Positions 40,501 through 43,843 of a DNA stretch of 43,843 nt are shown here, piece after piece. Both the position numbers and the translations under genes were made by a program. Position 1 is the stretch's first letter. Each line of letters starts with the position of its first letter. The stretch spans positions 1 to 43,843 of the IMG/VR virus record IMGVR_UViG_3300020442_001382; one strand, written 5' to 3'. This DNA is from a virus. The notes under the pieces are model-generated. The model saw only the letters and a program-made list of their open reading frames with translations, did no database searches and had not been told where the DNA came from.

Positions 40501-41369
40501 TCTACTCTGGTCTGAACTCTAACGGTGACCTGTTTATTGGTAACCAGGTTATCAACCCTGTTACAGGTCAGATCACTAACGAAGATATTGCACAGTTGAA
40601 TGTTGTTGGTGAAGAGAACACTACGATCCAGACATTCTCTGAGTTGGTTCTGACTGATAAACTCACCGTTATCGGTGGTGCGTCTAACGCATTGGAATCT
40701 ATCTTTGCTGGTCCTGTCACTTTCCAGAGCACACTGTCTTCGACAGACAACATTCTTGCTAAGAAACTAACATATTTCAACCAAGATGGTACTGTACTGA
40801 AGCAGACACTACTTGCACCTGAGGATTCAAACGGTCTACCTGACTTCTCTACTATCACTGGATATGATACTCCTGATGATGGTGACCTCGTATATAACAT
40901 CAACTGGAGACCAGGTAAGTCACTTGGATGGATTAGATTCAACCAGCAATGGAAAGAGTTTGGTCTAACTAACACTGACATCTTTGACATTGGTCCTTAC
41001 AATGCTGCATCGCAAACACTAACTGAGAACATCGGTATTGGTGTTGCTGCTGATTCTACCAACAAAGTTCGGATCCTTGGTAACGCATATGTAGATGGTG
41101 ACTTGACTGTTACTGGTCGTGGTGCTGTTTCTCCTGCTAAGTACATCACTCGTGAGTATGTCCTATCTGCTGCACAAAGCACATTTGCTATTACAGCGTA
41201 TAGTTCACTATCTCACACTGCAAGTTCTGTACTTGTGTTTATCAATGGTGTATGTCAGATTGGCGGTGTAAACTATAACATTGATAGCAACGGAACTAAC
41301 GTTGTATTTGATACAGGAACCACTCCACAATCAGGTGATACCGTACATATTGTTGAGATGCCTATCTAA
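37548..41369 (+). CDS. Large virion structural / tail-fibre protein, 1273 aa
   Basis: The N-terminus (TSRTGRIIYVNPDDFDASDSIDNRG then SLRPFKSLQRAFLEVAR) resembles parallel beta-helix or pectate-lyase-like virion proteins, with the S-x-R-P-F-K-S-L-Q-R-A start of a right-handed helix. A middle section has GWGHTHVMASND and NSNSNFGS repeats, and the C-terminus has a compact AAQSTFAITAYSSLSHTAS...GDTVHIVEM domain. No nucleophile triad is evident, so I do not claim a depolymerase. A likely long fibre or baseplate-attached spike in the host-recognition block. Confidence 0.72.
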   Translation: MSLTRLKNIITSRTGRIIYVNPDDFDASDSIDNRGNSSLRPFKSLQRAFLEVARFSYRVGLSNDEFDAFSIYLYPSEYIVDNRPGEVLYTNVAPLDANSNFDITSPNNVLYKYNSVEGGIIVPRGCSIVGSDLRRTKIIPKYVPYPTIYAAKNINTEDQVPKPCNIFSVTGGCYFWQFSFFDGDDTGVYFRPDSTETIPPSYSHHRLTAFGFADGANTLQYLIETEGTVPAGDYSAVPNILERTDLDIYYQKVSKAFATIPDTSGDPQVDQIQARVEENRIVGPISDEYRISQITRNGQTATAVTVDEFGNPRNHGFSVGVNVNISGVTSSTGTSGELDASLYNGSFQVTSASGNVFTYQMVNEPTGTAIGTNIVVKVEIDTVDSASPYMFNLSLRSVWGMNGMHADGSKATGFKSMVVAQFTGLSLQKDDRAFVRYDESTGNYLAATSGDGAHLDGFARYRKGWGHTHVMASNDAFIQVVSVFAVGYADHFAGYRGADMSITNSNSNFGSTALRSKGFKQKAFTKDKSGKLTHIIPPKSLADVEEVSVNWVNIDIQRTKEVNSQLPNIGIAAGSRLYLYGYTTQDAPPSTRVQGYVVGARQDGTGANAVADKLKCLLVAQGANAATVQSASISPFGPTVSTSTPGEAGSPLQYDSGTYGGVFGQSGTDANGNPIYNPAGWYLSTSSVNNEIYQTLANNTQYNTVNFTPTTFINRVPDARNLVDRTYRVRMVIDQDQQLPLPRSPISGFVMQPLNTDVTRYELTETFYLYDIYTQQKFVRGEADGIYYLTLLWASVIPGEAGSPVGNYDDKRFSQNVNEVYPSFDRDNPVADPEAAVSVADARTIGQVYATNGSTPGANNKDPQRSITKEAILKLIADAKWAEPGTTPNWDAPNNQLSGIALTARLGDEETRKIPIRIDGDGNINPIPVELRRHSILRSGNHTFEYTGFGPGNYSTAFPQTQVETLSEDQIKFSQSIKEDAGVAFYSGLNSNGDLFIGNQVINPVTGQITNEDIAQLNVVGEENTTIQTFSELVLTDKLTVIGGASNALESIFAGPVTFQSTLSSTDNILAKKLTYFNQDGTVLKQTLLAPEDSNGLPDFSTITGYDTPDDGDLVYNINWRPGKSLGWIRFNQQWKEFGLTNTDIFDIGPYNAASQTLTENIGIGVAADSTNKVRILGNAYVDGDLTVTGRGAVSPAKYITREYVLSAAQSTFAITAYSSLSHTASSVLVFINGVCQIGGVNYNIDSNGTNVVFDTGTTPQSGDTVHIVEMPI

Positions 41370-41372
41370 ATA
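41366..41372 (+). promoter_or_regulatory. Late promoter (CTAAATA)
   Basis: CTAAATA overlaps the previous stop, 26 bases before the ATG at 41398, which also has AGGAG. Confidence 0.7.
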
Positions 41373-41397
41373 AAGTAGGGGTAAAACTAGGAGCAAC

Positions 41398-41832
41398 ATG
41401 GCACTAACTCAAATCAATGGCAGAAATATATCCCAAGCAACTAATGCTACTATTTCTGCACTACAATTCTTGAATACCAACGGTAACGCTGTTCTACAGT
41501 TGCCTGTTGGTACTACCGCACAGAGACCTACTGGTATCGGTGAAGGTACAGTTCGATTCAATACCACTGAACTTGCTGCAGAAATCTATAGACAGACTGC
41601 ACCTGGTTCTGGTACTAACGACTGGTTCCCTCTCGCTGGTGGTGGTCCTGCTATTGGTGATAATAGTATTATTAGAACTAACGCAAATACGATCAATGAA
41701 GATTTGACTGTTGGTCCTACAGGCACACAAACTGGAGCAGAATTTGCTAACGGAATGAGTGCAGGACCGATTACAATCGCAACAGGTCGAACTGTTACCG
41801 TTCAGTCAGGGGCAGCATGGAGTGTTAGATAA
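41398..41832 (+). CDS. Small fibre-associated structural protein, 144 aa
   Basis: Has AGGAG five bases before the ATG. The product includes TTAQRPTGIGEGTVRFNTTELAAEIY, a short module shared in form with the next two genes (Q-R-P, Gly, F-N-T, E, W), and ends PITIATGRTVTVQSGAAWSVR. It overlaps the next gene by one base. Probably a tail-fibre subunit, connector or trimerisation part. Confidence 0.7.
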   Translation: MALTQINGRNISQATNATISALQFLNTNGNAVLQLPVGTTAQRPTGIGEGTVRFNTTELAAEIYRQTAPGSGTNDWFPLAGGGPAIGDNSIIRTNANTINEDLTVGPTGTQTGAEFANGMSAGPITIATGRTVTVQSGAAWSVR

Positions 41833-42746
41833 TGGGTCGTCTAAACGTTACTAACATACAGGGTTTAGACGCCGCTGCTAACAGCATTCCTGCGTTCACT
41901 ACGAACGTAGATGATACCTTGCGTGTTGATGGAACACTTCAATTCCAATCAACTGCTGGTGGATTCCCCATACCTCATGCTCCAGAAAATGTACGCCCCC
42001 TAAAAGGTACACGAGTCGGTTCTCTATTCTTCAATGAGACTGATAATGTCATTGAAGCATGGACTGGTGAAGAATGGGTTCAATCTGGCACGGGTTCTAC
42101 AAGTGCAACAACTTTAGGTACACCATCTAACCCTGCTCCTAGTGGTCAACACCTAAACTATTACGGATTTGAGACTGGATATTATTATATTAGACCAAAT
42201 AACGAGAGTACAATGTACAGAATGTATGTTGACAATCGTAGATATGCTGGCGGTTGGACTCTAGCAGTTGTTATTAGACGTGAAGATTGTCAGGCACATG
42301 TGACAAATGGTCAGGTTGGTACATTCACTAGAACCGATGGATATCAACAGGGTCCAGTGTTTGATGCTCAGGTTACTATCAAAATGGGAGATGGTTTCAT
42401 TCAAAACCTGAGAAATAGTAGTCTATATAGAGGACAGACTCCTTATTGGTTGGAGTCTGGTCACTGGACTAATAACTATGGTCCTGTGAATCATTTCTTT
42501 CCTTATGCGATGACGATTGACTTGCTCAATAGTGCAAGTGGTCAAAACGCAAGAACAACAGTAGCATTACAATATGAAGGACAATTCTCCGACAGAAATC
42601 CCAATACAGGTACTCGCGGTATGGGAGATCACCATACAGGTGGGGGTACTTATTTCGCTTATGGCCGCCACCCTGAACAAGGGAACAACTGCGGACTGAG
42701 AAGCGATCAATTCGGTCAAGCAAATGGATGGTTCTGGGTAAAATAA
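41832..42746 (+). CDS. Tail-fibre adhesin-like protein with fibrinogen-like C-terminus, 304 aa
   Basis: The N-terminal part has the shared fibre module (KGTRVGSLFFNETDNVIEAW then EEW, residues about 58-84). The C-terminal half includes AGGWTLAVVIRREDCQ (near residues 138-153) and DHHTGGG, then HPEQGNNCGLRSDQFG, which in rhythm resembles fibrinogen-related or other lectin-like domains with a Cys pair. This would be a receptor-binding tip. The similarity is weak, so the family remains uncertain. Confidence 0.65.
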   Translation: MGRLNVTNIQGLDAAANSIPAFTTNVDDTLRVDGTLQFQSTAGGFPIPHAPENVRPLKGTRVGSLFFNETDNVIEAWTGEEWVQSGTGSTSATTLGTPSNPAPSGQHLNYYGFETGYYYIRPNNESTMYRMYVDNRRYAGGWTLAVVIRREDCQAHVTNGQVGTFTRTDGYQQGPVFDAQVTIKMGDGFIQNLRNSSLYRGQTPYWLESGHWTNNYGPVNHFFPYAMTIDLLNSASGQNARTTVALQYEGQFSDRNPNTGTRGMGDHHTGGGTYFAYGRHPEQGNNCGLRSDQFGQANGWFWVK

Positions 42747-43843
42747 ATGAGTGAAGCATACGTCAGCGAATTATCAGGTACTACTCTAGGAGTCGTAAGA
42801 TCTCCTGTAGGGCAAAACCTAGTTATCAATGCTCACTTGGATGCTAGGTGTGGCAATGGTGCAGTACGTCTACCTAATATCTCCACAGCACAACGCCCTG
42901 CTAATCCTGTTAGAGGTATGATAGCATGGAATACTGATGTAAACCAAGTAGAAGTATACAATGGTGCTGGATGGCAACCTGTTACTACTGCTAGTACGTT
43001 GACTGCTGGTATGGCAGCAACTGGCGGTAACTATGTCTATGACTTTGATGGTTGGCGTATCCATATGTTTACCAGCAATGGTACGCTTGCTGTATCATCT
43101 CCTGGATTCGCTGAGGTATTGATGGTCGGCGGCGGAGGCGGCGGTGGTGGTCGCTCTGGCGGTGGCGGTGGCGGCGGAGGTGTCGTCTATTATGGTGGAG
43201 AACAACCAAGAATTGGAACAGAAAAACAATTTCCCGTTACAGGCAATCACACAATATCTGTAGGTACTGTTGGTGGTGGCGGTAGCGGATCAGGTGGTAA
43301 TGGTGCTAACGGTGGTAATAGTAGCATCACTGGACCTGGAGGATTTACAAACATCACTGCAAATGGCGGTGGCGGTGGCGGTGCTGATGGAGGTAACACT
43401 GGTGCTAATGGTGGATCTGGTGGCGGTGGTAGATATGATGCCAATGGTGGCACTGCAACCCAACCTGGATCTGCTACAGGTGGTTTTGGTAATAATGGTG
43501 GTTATGGTACATCGAACACCTGGAATGGAGGTGGCGGCGGTGGCGCTTTGATGCCTGGTAACAGAGGTTGGGGTCCATCTACTGGTGGTGGTAACAACGT
43601 CTCTGGCGAATGTGGTGATGGTGGTGTTGGTCTCCAGTATAAAATTACTGGTGCTAATAAGTATTATGGAGGAGGCGGTGGTGGCGGATCACACAACCCC
43701 GCTCATGTTGGAGGTTTTGGTGGTCCTGGTGGCGGGGGTAATGGCGGTGCTCCTGGAGGAAACAACGGGGGTATTGGTGGCGTCGATAACACTGGCGGCG
43801 GAGGTGGTGGAGGTTCTACCGACTCTGGCAACGGTGGCGGTGG
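42747..43843 (+). CDS. Glycine-rich tail-fibre adhesin-like protein, 3' end outside window
   Basis: The ATG at 42747 follows the preceding TAA directly, and the frame is open to the window end (365 codons seen). Residues about 45-80 repeat the fibre module (STAQRPANPVRGMIAWNTD, then VEVYNGAGW). After a hydrophobic strand (AEVLMVGGG), from about residue 128, the protein is dominated by runs of Gly with scattered Asn, Ser and Tyr. Such Gly-rich blocks are known from phage adhesins (for example gp38 of T2/S16-like phages), where they pack as polyglycine-II helices and expose variable loops. Identity as the distal adhesin is inferred. Confidence 0.75.
   Translation, partial: MSEAYVSELSGTTLGVVRSPVGQNLVINAHLDARCGNGAVRLPNISTAQRPANPVRGMIAWNTDVNQVEVYNGAGWQPVTTASTLTAGMAATGGNYVYDFDGWRIHMFTSNGTLAVSSPGFAEVLMVGGGGGGGGRSGGGGGGGGVVYYGGEQPRIGTEKQFPVTGNHTISVGTVGGGGSGSGGNGANGGNSSITGPGGFTNITANGGGGGGADGGNTGANGGSGGGGRYDANGGTATQPGSATGGFGNNGGYGTSNTWNGGGGGGALMPGNRGWGPSTGGGNNVSGECGDGGVGLQYKITGANKYYGGGGGGGSHNPAHVGGFGGPGGGGNGGAPGGNNGGIGGVDNTGGGGGGGSTDSGNGGG

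Noticed and set aside
43130-43843. Dense short GGTGGC-like repeats as a CRISPR array or satellite
   Set aside because: No regular repeat-spacer spacing; the frame is open throughout and encodes a Gly-rich adhesin.

Overview
The window is a 43.8 kb piece of a T4-like cyanomyovirus genome, a virus of marine Synechococcus or Prochlorococcus. Three things show this: recognisable T4 core genes (gp32, gp33, gp59, gp4, gp5, gp26, gp27, gp48, gp53 and gp54 homologues), host-derived photosynthesis and carbon genes (psbA, cp12, cpeT, talC), and T4-type late promoter boxes (TATAAATA, GATAAATA or CTAAATA) in front of many structural genes. Coding density is very high. Start and stop codons commonly overlap (ATGA, TTGA, GTGA, TAATG), and no stretch longer than about 170 bases lacks a gene.

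Layout. 1-505: 3' part of psbA, then a terminator that overlaps a promoter. 565-6790: a tiny acidic ORF, a 2OG-Fe(II) oxygenase, a tryptophan-halogenase-like flavoprotein and a 1293-residue modular structural protein. 6790-9541: small proteins, including two membrane proteins, an exported barrel-like protein and a glutaredoxin. 9531-14093: the replication and late-transcription operon thyX, small ORF, phoH, MGME1/Cas4-like exonuclease, gp33, gp59, DUF1825-like, gp32. 14216-14491: a histidine-rich exported protein, convergent with gp53 and gp48 on the minus strand (14488-16451). 16494-31223: head completion and baseplate/tail genes gp4, gp54, gp26 (with a probable -1 frameshift extension), two giant tape-measure-like proteins carrying murein hydrolase domains, gp27 with an extreme Arg/Lys tail, the cp12-cpeT-tRNA-Val insert, and gp5. 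31273-34673: small ORFs, tRNA-Thr, tRNA-Ala, an Sm-like small protein, talC and a second halogenase-like flavoprotein. 34708-43843: tail-fibre and virion-surface genes, ending in a glycine-rich adhesin-like gene cut by the window edge.

How it fits together. D1, CP12, CpeT and transaldolase would keep light reactions running, hold back the Calvin cycle and push carbon through the pentose phosphate pathway. ThyX, gp59, gp32 and the nuclease serve phage DNA synthesis. gp33 links RNA polymerase and the late sigma factor to the sliding clamp for late transcription. The hub genes (gp26, gp27, gp5 and the tape-measure-like pair) build the tail tip.

The strongest unusual signals are: (i) a repeated intergenic module in front of the two hub gene blocks, each ending in a late promoter; (ii) a T TTT TTC slippery site and -1 frame extension at the end of gp26; (iii) a 150-residue tail of gp27 that is 60% Arg+Lys; (iv) murein hydrolase domains in the tape-measure-like proteins while gp5 appears to lack its lysozyme; (v) sigma70-type promoters interlocked with terminators or stop codons; (vi) two halogenase-like proteins that have lost complementary signature residues; and (vii) two coding sequences that take their stop codon from the D-arm of a tRNA gene.
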